Origin: GWE2-40-63 sp050179685
GTDB lineage: Bacteria > Bacteroidota > Bacteroidia > Bacteroidales > SZUA-534
NCBI GenBank assembly: GCA_050179685.1
Contig: JBFXEW010000021.1
Location: forward strand, 28,249-92,248
DNA length: 64,000 nucleotides
Reading direction: 5' to 3'
Shown: in pieces, positions 25,707 to 33,790 of the stretch
Numbering within the stretch: position 1 is the stretch's first letter
Layout: each line of letters begins with the position of its first letter
The notes under the pieces: model-generated
Seen by the model: only the letters and a program-made list of their open reading frames with translations
The model's database searches: none
What the model was told of the DNA's origin: nothing
Program-made: the position numbers and the translations under genes

Positions 25707-27185
25707 ATGACACCATTAGTAGCAAAAAATAAAAATGTTATGCTCGAAAACGCTATTGAGCGTTATCGCCAAAAGGGAATTGTTCTGCCAACGTTTAAGC
25801 AACAACAGTTTCCGGAATTAATACCCGATAAAGTAAAAAATCACCTGAAAAATGTGGGTTTATGGGACATCAATCCCCTGAATCTTTTTAGAATAACCTG
25901 GAAAAACGAACCCGTTGAAAAAGGCGGACTTTTTGGTAAGGTAAACTATTTGGAATTACCCAAAGCCTTGACTGGTGTTGATGCCAAAATAGTACTGCTG
26001 GTGGGTAAATATTTTCCAACCGGGGCTCATAAGGTGGGAGCAGCTTATGGTTGTTTGGCTCCTAAAATTATAAACGGAGAATTCGACCCCACTTATCACA
26101 AAGCGGTATGGCCTTCAACCGGAAATTATTGCCGGGGAGGAGCATTCGACTCAAAGCTTATGGGAACAGAATCGGTTGCTATTTTACCCGAAGAAATGAG
26201 CCGTGAACGTTTTGAATGGCTACGCAATTACATTGGTTCTGAAGTTATTGCTACTCCGGGTTGCGAATCGAATGTCAAAGAAATTTACGATAAGTGCTGG
26301 GAAATAAAGAGAACCCGTGAAGATTGCATTATTTTCAATCAATTTGAAGAATTTGGAAATGCAGCCTGGCATTATAACATTACCGGACAAGCTTTGGAAG
26401 AAGTCTATTCTTATGTAAAACAAAATAATAGCAATCTTTCAGCTTACATTTCTGCAACAGGTTCAGCTGGAACTATTGCTGGTGGTGATTATTTGCGCAC
26501 CAAATTTCCATTTTTAAAAGTTGTTGCTTCTGAGGCTTTGCAGTGCCCAACTATTCTTAGTAATGGTTTTGGCGGACACCGCATCGAAGGAATTGGTGAT
26601 AAGCATGTTCCCTGGATTCATAATGTTAAAAATACCAATGCCATAACAGCCATCGACGATGAAGACTGCATGCGTCTTTTACGTTTATTTAACGAACCCG
26701 CCGGGCATAAAAGACTATTGGAGCTGGGAATAGATCAAACGCTAATCGACCAACTGCATTTATTAGGAATATCAGGTATTTCGAACTTGCTTTCGGCCAT
26801 TAAAACAGCCAAATACTACGAATACGATGCCGACGATGTAATTTTAACCCTAGCTACAGATGCCGCTGAAATGTATCAATCGCGGCTTGATGAACTGAAA
26901 GAACACCGTGGAGCCTATACAAGTTTGCAGGCAAGTATCGATTTTGAGTGTTGTTTACAAGGGCAGAGCATCTCGCATTTTAAAGAACTTAATTATCAGG
27001 ATCAAAAATCGGTTCATAATTTAAAGTATTTTACCTGGGTTGAACAACAGGGAAAGTCGGTTGAAGAATTAAATCAATTATGGAACGATAAAACATTTTG
27101 GAACAGTATGTTTAAGCAAACTGAAGCCTGGGATGTTCAAATTGAAGCGTTTAATGAGCGAACCGGAGTTCTAAAAAACTTGTAA
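25707..27185 (+). CDS. PLP-dependent fold-type II enzyme, putative diaminopropionate ammonia-lyase-like
   Basis: The 492-residue protein belongs to the tryptophan synthase beta/threonine dehydratase superfamily. PLP would bind K109 in PTGAHKVGAAYG, and the phosphate-binding glycine loop is SATGSAGTIAGG. It is longer than E. coli YgeX (about 400 residues) and is not an orthodox threonine dehydratase, cysteine synthase or TrpB. Its place between ygfK and the Mo hydroxylase matches that of ygeX, so a role in eliminating ammonia from 2,3-diaminopropionate or a ureido derivative is plausible but inferred. It starts the operon 28 bp after a TACATTTG element; the next gene begins 2 bp after its stop. 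Confidence 0.75.
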   Translation: MTPLVAKNKNVMLENAIERYRQKGIVLPTFKQQQFPELIPDKVKNHLKNVGLWDINPLNLFRITWKNEPVEKGGLFGKVNYLELPKALTGVDAKIVLLVGKYFPTGAHKVGAAYGCLAPKIINGEFDPTYHKAVWPSTGNYCRGGAFDSKLMGTESVAILPEEMSRERFEWLRNYIGSEVIATPGCESNVKEIYDKCWEIKRTREDCIIFNQFEEFGNAAWHYNITGQALEEVYSYVKQNNSNLSAYISATGSAGTIAGGDYLRTKFPFLKVVASEALQCPTILSNGFGGHRIEGIGDKHVPWIHNVKNTNAITAIDDEDCMRLLRLFNEPAGHKRLLELGIDQTLIDQLHLLGISGISNLLSAIKTAKYYEYDADDVILTLATDAAEMYQSRLDELKEHRGAYTSLQASIDFECCLQGQSISHFKELNYQDQKSVHNLKYFTWVEQQGKSVEELNQLWNDKTFWNSMFKQTEAWDVQIEAFNERTGVLKNL

Positions 27186-27187
27186 AT

Positions 27188-28435
27188 ATGTCAGCAGACA
27201 AGTTTCTTTATGCTTGTTCCGATTGTGGAAAAACATTTGATTCCAGCGAAATAAGGTATCTGTGTCCGGTTTGTAAACAAAAAAACACATCGGATCAGCC
27301 TCCGCTGGGTGTTTTAAAATTGGTTTATCCGTGGGACGAAATTAAAGCAAAATATAAAAAGGAGTCTCTCTGGGAAGCGCTAAAACAAAGAGGTTTTATT
27401 GATTTATTGCCAATCAACAAGTTGGAAAATTTTCCAATTTTAAAAGTTGGTACTACTCCGGTTTACAATATTACTGATAACCTGGATGAAAAAGAATGTG
27501 AATTGTATGTGAAAGACGATTCCCAAAATCCAAGCTATTCATTTAAAGACAGGGCATCGGCCTTGGTTTCAGCTTTTGCCAAAGAAAATGGGATTACCAC
27601 CATTGCAGCGGCCAGTACAGGAAATGCCGGCTCGTCAATTGCGGGCATTTGTGCTTCGCAAAAGCAGCAGGCAGTGGTTTTTGTGCCAGCCAGTGCTCCT
27701 GTAGCAAAACTTACCCAGATACTAATGTACGGAGCTAAGCTTATTCCAGTAAAAGGAACCTACGACAATGCGTTTGATTTAAGTATGGAAGCTTCGGAAA
27801 AGTTTGGCTGGTATAATCGGAATACTGCCTTTAATCCTTTAACTATTGAAGGAAAAAAGACGGCTTCGCTGGAAATATATGAACAGTTTAACGGAAAGCT
27901 TCCCGATTATATTTTCGTTCCTGTAGGCGATGGCGTTATTATTTCAGGCATTTATAAGGGATTTGAAGATTTATTGCATCTGAAACTTATTGATAAAATA
28001 CCAACCCTGGTAGCAGTACAGGCAACCGGAAGTAATAATTTGATAGCCAATATAGAACGTGATAAGCTGTTTTTTAAGGAAAGTCTTACGCTGGCTGATT
28101 CAATTTCGGTAACTATTCCAAGGAATTTTTATATGGCCCGAAATTTTTTAAATAAATATCGGGGAAAAACAATTGAAGTAAGTGATGAGCAGATTCTTCA
28201 GGCATCATATCTTTTAAGTAAAAAAACAGGATTGTTTGCCGAGCCTGCTGCAGCCGCAGCTATGGCTGGCTTCATAGAATACAAACACACAAAATCAATT
28301 AATTCAAAGGCCAAAGTTCTGTTATTACTTACCGGAAGTGGCTTAAAAGATTTGAATGCTACAAAAACTATAATGAACATGCCTGAACCTATAGTTTGTA
28401 ATTTAGCCGAAGTAAAAAAAGTTTTAGAAATGTAG
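27188..28435 (+). CDS. Threonine synthase-like PLP enzyme with N-terminal zinc ribbon
   Basis: The 415-residue protein opens with a zinc ribbon (C10, C13, C26, C29 in YACSDCGK and YLCPVCK) and continues as a PLP fold-type II enzyme with K120 in SYSFKDRASAL and the glycine loop AASTGNAGSS. This is the structure of archaeal-type threonine synthases. In this setting, 2 bp behind another PLP enzyme and just before a Mo hydroxylase, it is unlikely to serve simple threonine synthesis and probably takes part in amino-acid conversion at the end of the purine pathway. The alternative, an ordinary ThrC, cannot be excluded, as no other thr genes are present to judge. Confidence 0.78.
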   Translation: MSADKFLYACSDCGKTFDSSEIRYLCPVCKQKNTSDQPPLGVLKLVYPWDEIKAKYKKESLWEALKQRGFIDLLPINKLENFPILKVGTTPVYNITDNLDEKECELYVKDDSQNPSYSFKDRASALVSAFAKENGITTIAAASTGNAGSSIAGICASQKQQAVVFVPASAPVAKLTQILMYGAKLIPVKGTYDNAFDLSMEASEKFGWYNRNTAFNPLTIEGKKTASLEIYEQFNGKLPDYIFVPVGDGVIISGIYKGFEDLLHLKLIDKIPTLVAVQATGSNNLIANIERDKLFFKESLTLADSISVTIPRNFYMARNFLNKYRGKTIEVSDEQILQASYLLSKKTGLFAEPAAAAAMAGFIEYKHTKSINSKAKVLLLLTGSGLKDLNATKTIMNMPEPIVCNLAEVKKVLEM

Positions 28436-28469
28436 AATATTGTTTATCTTAGGGTTGGTTTTTTTGAAA

Positions 28470-28859
28470 ATGGAAAATATGGATAAACTCATAGTTAAAC
28501 CTTCCAGGACTAATCCTTATATTTGTTTTGATCCTATAAACAAACTATATGAGATTTCCGGCCATTCTTTTCCGGAAAACCCTCAAGTGATTTTTGAACC
28601 AATTTTTGATTGGCTGAATTTTAATATTCAAAAGATTGACCATCGGATAGAACTTAATTTGCAAGCCATTTATTTTAATTCAGCATCGAACCGATTATTA
28701 TTAAAACTATTTAGAATTTTGGAGGAACAAGCTCAGGCTGGAAAAGATATTGAGATTATTTGGAATTATATGGACGAAGAGATTCAAAACGACGGCATAC
28801 TTTTTTCTAGAATAGTTAAACTGCCTTTTCGCATGGTTCCTGTTACCAACAACGATTAA
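28470..28859 (+). CDS. SiaC-like regulatory phosphoprotein (DUF1987 family)
   Basis: The small protein has the family pattern of an N-terminal strand pair with ISGHSFPENPQVIFEPIFDWL and a central acidic-aromatic segment, IEIIWNYMDE. SiaC-like proteins are switched by phosphorylation, with a PP2C phosphatase (SiaA) and a kinase (SiaB), in Pseudomonas biofilm signalling; no siaA or siaB homologue is visible here. The frame is open from a TTG at 28440, 4 bp after the previous stop, but the ATG at 28470 gives a better N-terminus (MENMDKL) of 129 residues; the ATG at 28479 is also possible. It is wedged in a catabolic operon, and its job there is unknown. Confidence 0.75.
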   Translation: MENMDKLIVKPSRTNPYICFDPINKLYEISGHSFPENPQVIFEPIFDWLNFNIQKIDHRIELNLQAIYFNSASNRLLLKLFRILEEQAQAGKDIEIIWNYMDEEIQNDGILFSRIVKLPFRMVPVTNND

Positions 28860-28877
28860 AAGAGACCTAAACTTATT

Positions 28878-31457
28878 ATGACCATTTTTATTTTAAATGG
28901 GGAAAATACTCATTACGAGGGTGACCCCGAAATTTCTCTACTTAGCTATTTACGCAATCAAAAATACCTTATAGCATCAAAAGATGGTTGTTCGGGCGAA
29001 GGAACCTGTGGCGCTTGTATGGTTTCGTACAATAACAAACCCAGGCTGGCATGTAAAGTTAAAATGGGTGATGTTAATGGAGCCGAAATAATATCTCTCG
29101 AAGGACTTGAGATTAAACGAAAAAACACTATTGCTCAATCGTTTGTCGATGCAGGAGCAGTGCAATGTGGCTTCTGCAGTCCCGGTTTTATTATGCGAAC
29201 CCACTTATTGTTGCTTCAAAATCCGAATCCCGATACCAATCAAATCAAAAAAGCCATTAGCTCAAACTTATGTCGATGCACCGGCTACACTAAAATAATT
29301 GAAGCCGTACAACTTGCTGCACGAAGGCTTTTGGGTGAACCACTACTTGCTGCTAAAGTAAAAGGTTTGGTTGGCGAACGTTTAACCAAATACAAAGCCC
29401 TGGAGACAGCTTTAGGTCAACGGAAATTTACCGATGACTTATTTGTGGAAGGAATGTTATTTAGTGCACTTAAATTTTCCGATCATCCCCGGGCTCGCGT
29501 TATTTCTATTGATGTTTCAGCAGCCCAGAAACTACCCGGAGTTAAAAAAATTGTAACAGCCAAAGATATTCCGGCTCAACGTTACCTGGGGCTAATATAC
29601 AACGACTGGCCATTAATGATTGCACCGGGCGAGATAACTAATTATATTGGCGATGTACTTGCCGGAGTTATAGCTGATTCAGAAGCCATAGCACGGGAAG
29701 CTGTTTCATTGATTAAGGTTGACTACGAAATTCTGGAACCGGTTACCGATACCACAAAAGCCATGGAACCTGAAAGCCCAAAGGTTCATCCCGATAAAGC
29801 CAATCTGCTCGATGTTTGTGAAGTAAAACGAGGCAATGCACAAGAATTGATAAAAAATTCTGCATTTATAGCATCGGGTTCCTTTCAGACACAACGAATC
29901 GAGCATGCTTTTCTTGAAAAAGAATCGGCCCTGGCTGAACCCATCGGAAAAGGAATTAAATTATTTAGTCAAAGTCAGGGAATATACGAAGACCGGCGAC
30001 AAATTGCATTGCTTCTGGGATTAGAGCCCAATGAAGTGCAGGTTGAACTAATACCCAATGGCGGAGGCTTTGGAGGAAAAGAAGATTTATCGGTACAAGG
30101 ACATGTAGCACTTTTCGCTTTTTTATTGCAACGCCCGGTTAAATTGACGCTTACACGTCAGGAATCTATTCGTATGCATCCCAAACGGCATCCGGTAAGT
30201 ATGGATATGACCATTGCCTGCGACGAAAAAGGAAAGTTTACCGGTGCCTTACTTTATGCAGTTGGCGATACCGGAGCTTATGCGTCGGTAGGGACCAAGG
30301 TTATGGAACGTGTGGCGGGTCATGCTACAGGTGGCTACTTTTTTCCGGCTGTTGAATTGCTGGCAAAAACAGTTTATACAAATAACGTTCCTTGTGGTGC
30401 CATGCGTGGTTTTGGCGCCAATCAGGTAACTTTTGCGCTCGAAGTTCTGGTTGATGAACTTTGTGAAAAAGGCGGGTTCGATCGGTGGCAAATGCGGTAT
30501 AACAATGCGTTGGTTGATGGTTCGTTAACATCGACCGGTCAAAAAGTATTTGGTGTAGGCATTCGGGATTGTCTGTTGGCATTAAAAGATGATTTTTACG
30601 GAGCAAAATATGCCGGTATTGCCTGTGGAATCAAAAATTCAGGCGTAGGAAATGGCATGGTCGATAAAAGTGGAGTTCGAATTACAATAGTTTCTGAGAA
30701 AGAAGTTTTAATTGAACAAGGCTGGACAGAGATGGGCCAAGGTGTTGAAAATATGGCCATCCAAACTTTATGTACCGAAACAGGTATTGATTCATCAATT
30801 GTAAAAGTAAAAGAAGATACCAAAGCACAAATACAAACCGGAATGACTACTTCGTCGCGGGGTACAGCATTACTTGGTTTGGCAATTATTGATGCTTGTA
30901 AAGAGTTGAAATTAAAACTACAGGATAAATCGTTAAAAGAATTAACGGGCGAAAAGTTTGAAGGTGAATTTGTTTGCGACTGGACCAATAAACCCGGAGC
31001 AGCAGTCGAAAATCCGATAATTCACTATTCTTATGGTTATGCAGCTCAGCTATGTATATTAGATAACAACGGCTCAATTGAACGAATGATTGCGGCCCAC
31101 GACGGAGGTAAAATTATGAATCCGCTGCTTTTCGAAGGACAGATTCAAGGGGCCGTACATATGGGATTGGGTTATGCCTTGAGCGAAGATTTACCTATGA
31201 AAGATGGTTTTCTGGTAAGCGATAAGATGCGTGACCTGGGTATCTTAAAAGCTAATGAAACCCCGGACATTGAAGTTAAAATGATAGAAAAACCTGATCC
31301 GATTGGACCCTACGGTGCCAAAGGAGTAGGGGAAATTGGTTTGGTTCCCACTGCGGGAGCTGTTGCAAATGCTTTAACACAGTTCGATGGCATTCGTCGG
31401 TACCGCTTACCGTTAAAAGCCAACTTAAAACCGTCAAGTTGTTCAATTAAAAAGTAA
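28878..31457 (+). CDS. Fused Fe-S/molybdopterin hydroxylase, selenium-dependent xanthine dehydrogenase type (XdhD-like)
   Basis: One chain carries a two-[2Fe-2S] domain (C38, C44, C47, C59; C97, C100, C132, C134) and, from about residue 170, the molybdopterin domains of the xanthine dehydrogenase family (GGGFGGKEDL, GAMRGFGANQ). The catalytic glutamate is E819 in GAKGVGEIG. There is no FAD domain, as in E. coli XdhD, so electrons must pass to another protein; the YgfK-like flavoprotein is the obvious candidate. Members of this class bind a labile selenium at Mo without encoding selenocysteine; no YqeB/YqeC selenium-insertion genes are seen in the window. It would oxidise a purine in the cytoplasm. 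At 859 residues it is close to the family norm. Confidence 0.9.
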   Translation: MTIFILNGENTHYEGDPEISLLSYLRNQKYLIASKDGCSGEGTCGACMVSYNNKPRLACKVKMGDVNGAEIISLEGLEIKRKNTIAQSFVDAGAVQCGFCSPGFIMRTHLLLLQNPNPDTNQIKKAISSNLCRCTGYTKIIEAVQLAARRLLGEPLLAAKVKGLVGERLTKYKALETALGQRKFTDDLFVEGMLFSALKFSDHPRARVISIDVSAAQKLPGVKKIVTAKDIPAQRYLGLIYNDWPLMIAPGEITNYIGDVLAGVIADSEAIAREAVSLIKVDYEILEPVTDTTKAMEPESPKVHPDKANLLDVCEVKRGNAQELIKNSAFIASGSFQTQRIEHAFLEKESALAEPIGKGIKLFSQSQGIYEDRRQIALLLGLEPNEVQVELIPNGGGFGGKEDLSVQGHVALFAFLLQRPVKLTLTRQESIRMHPKRHPVSMDMTIACDEKGKFTGALLYAVGDTGAYASVGTKVMERVAGHATGGYFFPAVELLAKTVYTNNVPCGAMRGFGANQVTFALEVLVDELCEKGGFDRWQMRYNNALVDGSLTSTGQKVFGVGIRDCLLALKDDFYGAKYAGIACGIKNSGVGNGMVDKSGVRITIVSEKEVLIEQGWTEMGQGVENMAIQTLCTETGIDSSIVKVKEDTKAQIQTGMTTSSRGTALLGLAIIDACKELKLKLQDKSLKELTGEKFEGEFVCDWTNKPGAAVENPIIHYSYGYAAQLCILDNNGSIERMIAAHDGGKIMNPLLFEGQIQGAVHMGLGYALSEDLPMKDGFLVSDKMRDLGILKANETPDIEVKMIEKPDPIGPYGAKGVGEIGLVPTAGAVANALTQFDGIRRYRLPLKANLKPSSCSIKK

Positions 31458-31670
31458 AATTTTAATTTTTAAGATTGAAAAGTGAATAAGATTTAATTCA
31501 ATTAAATCTTGTAAGCTATTGTATTAATAGAGTTTACAAGCTATATAAATTAAAATTGCCGAATTGAACCTTTTTTTAGTTTTGTTTAACGAGTAAAATA
31601 ATATGCAATTTGGGCAAAATAAATTTTTCCTGAATTGTTTTTTTTTATACTTTAATAGAAAAGAAAACCT
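31458..31670. other. 213-bp spacer with two palindromes between the Mo hydroxylase and ssnA
   Basis: AAGATTTAATT (31488-31498) and AATTAAATCTT (31500-31510) form an 11-bp palindrome around a single C, too tight for a good hairpin and therefore more like a protein-binding site. A second pair, CTTGTAA (31508-31514) and TTACAAG (31534-31540), follows directly. They may control ssnA separately from the upstream operon. Confidence 0.4.
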
Positions 31671-32951
31671 ATGATAATTCTTAAAAATGCAACGTTTATC
31701 GATTGGGAATCATTAACTTTTACAAAGTCCAATATCTTAGTGCCAAAAGGCGTTGACCAGGCTATTCAGTTTGTGAACGAAATCCCAAAAGAGCTAAATG
31801 CAGAAGCTACCCTGATTGATTGTTCAGGAAAATATGTTACAAAATCGTTTGTAAACGGACATCATCATGTGTATTCGGCTTTAGCCACAGGAATGCCTGC
31901 ACCTAAAAAGATTCCCGGAAACTTTTATGAAATTTTAAAATATGTCTGGTGGACACTCGACAAATCGCTCGATCTGGAGATGATAAAAACCAGTGCCTAT
32001 GTTACTGCTATTGCCTGTGCTAAAAGTGGAGTTACTTTTGCAATCGATCATCATGCCAGTCCTTTTGCTGTTGAAGGTTCGTTGCAAACCATTGCCGATG
32101 CCTTTAACGAAGTTGGCGTAGGACACTTATTAAGCTACGAATTAACCGATCGTGATGGGGTTAAAATTGCCAATCAGGGCCTGGCTGAAACCGAAAATTA
32201 TTTAAAAAACAATCAGGGTTTGGTGGGCTTACATGCCTCGTTTACTTTAACCAATAAAACGCTTGAAAAAGCAGCCGATTTAGCACGCAAATACAATACA
32301 GGCGTTCACGTTCATGTGGCCGAAGATTTGTACGATCAGGAGCATTGCTACGATATTCATAACAAACGGGTAATTGAACGTTTTAACGATCATGGAATTC
32401 TAGAACTAAAACGCTCGCTGCTTGTGCATTGTTTGTATTTGACCAATGCTGAACGCGATTTAATTCGCGAAAGTGGTTTATTTGTGGCGCAAAATACCGA
32501 AAGTAACCTGAATAATAACGTGGGGCAGTTTAATTCGTGCGCTATTGGTAATAATATTATGCTGGGAACCGATGGCATGCACAGCGATATGTTAAGGGCT
32601 GCCAAAGCAACTTTTTACAACGGACAATTAAACGATACCATCGATTATGCTGAAATTTATCACCGGTTTCGAAATGCCAACCGATATTTGAGCAAGAATA
32701 GCTTTACCGGCGATGGCGAAAACAATCTGGTAGTTCTTGATTATCTGCCATCTACTTATATGGATCAGTCAAATTTTTTGGGACATTTCCTTTTTGGCCT
32801 CGATGCTTCACATGTTCAACATGTAATTGCCAATGGCGAACTTATTGTAAAAGATCGCATAATTACCAAAGTTGATGAATCAGCAATTAAATTAAAAGCC
32901 CAACAAATAAGTCAAAAACTTTGGAACAAAATGCAATCAATTCCCTTATAA
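31671..32951 (+). CDS. ssnA: SsnA-like aminohydrolase (amidohydrolase superfamily)
   Basis: The 426-residue metal-dependent hydrolase has the HxH motif H64-x-H66 in VNGHHHVYSALATG, a conserved AIDHHASPF segment, HVHVAEDLYDQEH, LVHCLYL and the metal aspartate D301 in LGTDGMHSDM. The match to E. coli SsnA is close, including the WWxLDK segment and the AEDLYD motif. SsnA lies beside ygfK in the E. coli cluster linked to anaerobic purine breakdown, where it is thought to open or deaminate a ring intermediate. Here it follows the Mo hydroxylase after a 213-bp gap with palindromes. The exact substrate is not known from sequence. Confidence 0.9.
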   Translation: MIILKNATFIDWESLTFTKSNILVPKGVDQAIQFVNEIPKELNAEATLIDCSGKYVTKSFVNGHHHVYSALATGMPAPKKIPGNFYEILKYVWWTLDKSLDLEMIKTSAYVTAIACAKSGVTFAIDHHASPFAVEGSLQTIADAFNEVGVGHLLSYELTDRDGVKIANQGLAETENYLKNNQGLVGLHASFTLTNKTLEKAADLARKYNTGVHVHVAEDLYDQEHCYDIHNKRVIERFNDHGILELKRSLLVHCLYLTNAERDLIRESGLFVAQNTESNLNNNVGQFNSCAIGNNIMLGTDGMHSDMLRAAKATFYNGQLNDTIDYAEIYHRFRNANRYLSKNSFTGDGENNLVVLDYLPSTYMDQSNFLGHFLFGLDASHVQHVIANGELIVKDRIITKVDESAIKLKAQQISQKLWNKMQSIPL

Positions 32952-32964
32952 AACATATTTATTA

Positions 32965-32995
32965 TTTCAAACTATCAGGATTCCCTGTACATTTG
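32965..32995 (+). promoter_or_regulatory. Promoter of the YgjV-like gene
   Basis: TTTC at 32965-32968, a 19-bp spacer and TACATTTG at 32988-32995 fit the Bacteroidota promoter pattern with one mismatch in the -33 box. ATTCCC and GGGAAT on either side of the -7 box could also form a weak terminator for ssnA. Confidence 0.45.
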
Positions 32996-33032
32996 TGCCG
33001 GGAATTTTTAATTAAATCAATTTATTAAAATT

Positions 33033-33665
33033 ATGTTAGATCAAAATTTATTGGAATGGATAGGCTATGCAGCCTCGGTGTTGGTGTTGATTTCGATGTT
33101 GATGAGTTCCATCCTTCGTCTGCGAATTGTTAACCTGATTGGATCTTCCATGTTTTCAGCTTATGGTTTTTTAATTGGCTCGATGCCTGTGGGTTTATTG
33201 AATTTATTTGTTGTGTTTGCCAATATTTATCACCTGTATAAAATGTACGCGGTTAAGGAACGGTTTACCACCTTGGAAATCAGGAGAGACAATCGCTATT
33301 TGGTAAAGTTTATTGAGTTTTACAATAAAGACATTTTGAAGTATTTTCCAAAATTTGTATACAACGACAGCATGAATTCCTATTCCTATTTAATCCTTAG
33401 GAACATGGCCGTTGCAGGTGTTTTTCTTGCGCGCGATTATGGAGAAAAACGTCTTTTCATTGGTTTGGATTATGTTATTGCACCTTATCGCGATTTTAAA
33501 CCAGGAAATTATTTCTACGAGAAAAAAACTGAGTTTTTTAAGTCAGAAGGCTATACCTGTTTATGCACCATAGCGCAAACCGAAAAACACGTCAGGTATC
33601 TGAAAAAAATGGGCTTTGCTCAGGAATTGATTAATGATGAGCTGTTGTATGTCAAGCAATTATAG
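33033..33665 (+). CDS. YgjV-like membrane protein with GNAT-like C-terminal region
   Basis: The first ~75 residues have three hydrophobic helices with SILRLRIVNLIGSSMFSAYG, as in the YgjV inner-membrane family. The remaining ~135 residues are soluble and resemble part of a GNAT acetyltransferase fold: LARDYGEKRLFIGLDYVIAPYRDF, YFYEKKTEFFKSEGY and HVRYLKKMGF, the last like the usual C-terminal GNAT motif. The substrate is unknown. It has its own promoter and terminator, so it is a single-gene unit that happens to follow the purine module, and any link to that pathway is unproven. Confidence 0.7.
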   Translation: MLDQNLLEWIGYAASVLVLISMLMSSILRLRIVNLIGSSMFSAYGFLIGSMPVGLLNLFVVFANIYHLYKMYAVKERFTTLEIRRDNRYLVKFIEFYNKDILKYFPKFVYNDSMNSYSYLILRNMAVAGVFLARDYGEKRLFIGLDYVIAPYRDFKPGNYFYEKKTEFFKSEGYTCLCTIAQTEKHVRYLKKMGFAQELINDELLYVKQL

Positions 33666-33679
33666 CTGATAATTTATAT

Positions 33680-33709
33680 AAATCCTTTCCACCCGAAAGG
33701 ATTTTTTTT
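33680..33709 (+). terminator. Intrinsic terminator after the YgjV-like gene
   Basis: AAATCCTTTC and GAAAGGATTT form a perfect 10-bp stem with loop CACCC and a T tract. Confidence 0.88.
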
Positions 33710-33750
33710 ATTTTATTTCTTAGCATTTAATTTTTAACATCCAGATTGGA

Positions 33751-33780
33751 TTTATAAAAAGTATTATTTACTTTTATAAA
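33751..33780. promoter_or_regulatory. 30-bp palindrome, putative operator of the galactose regulator
   Basis: TTTATAAAAAGTA and TACTTTTATAAA are inverted copies (one extra A on the left) covering 33751-33780, ending 10 bp before the regulator start. Nudix-derived sugar regulators in this phylum bind palindromes near their own operons, so autoregulation is likely. Confidence 0.5.
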
Positions 33781-33790
33781 AATATTTGGA

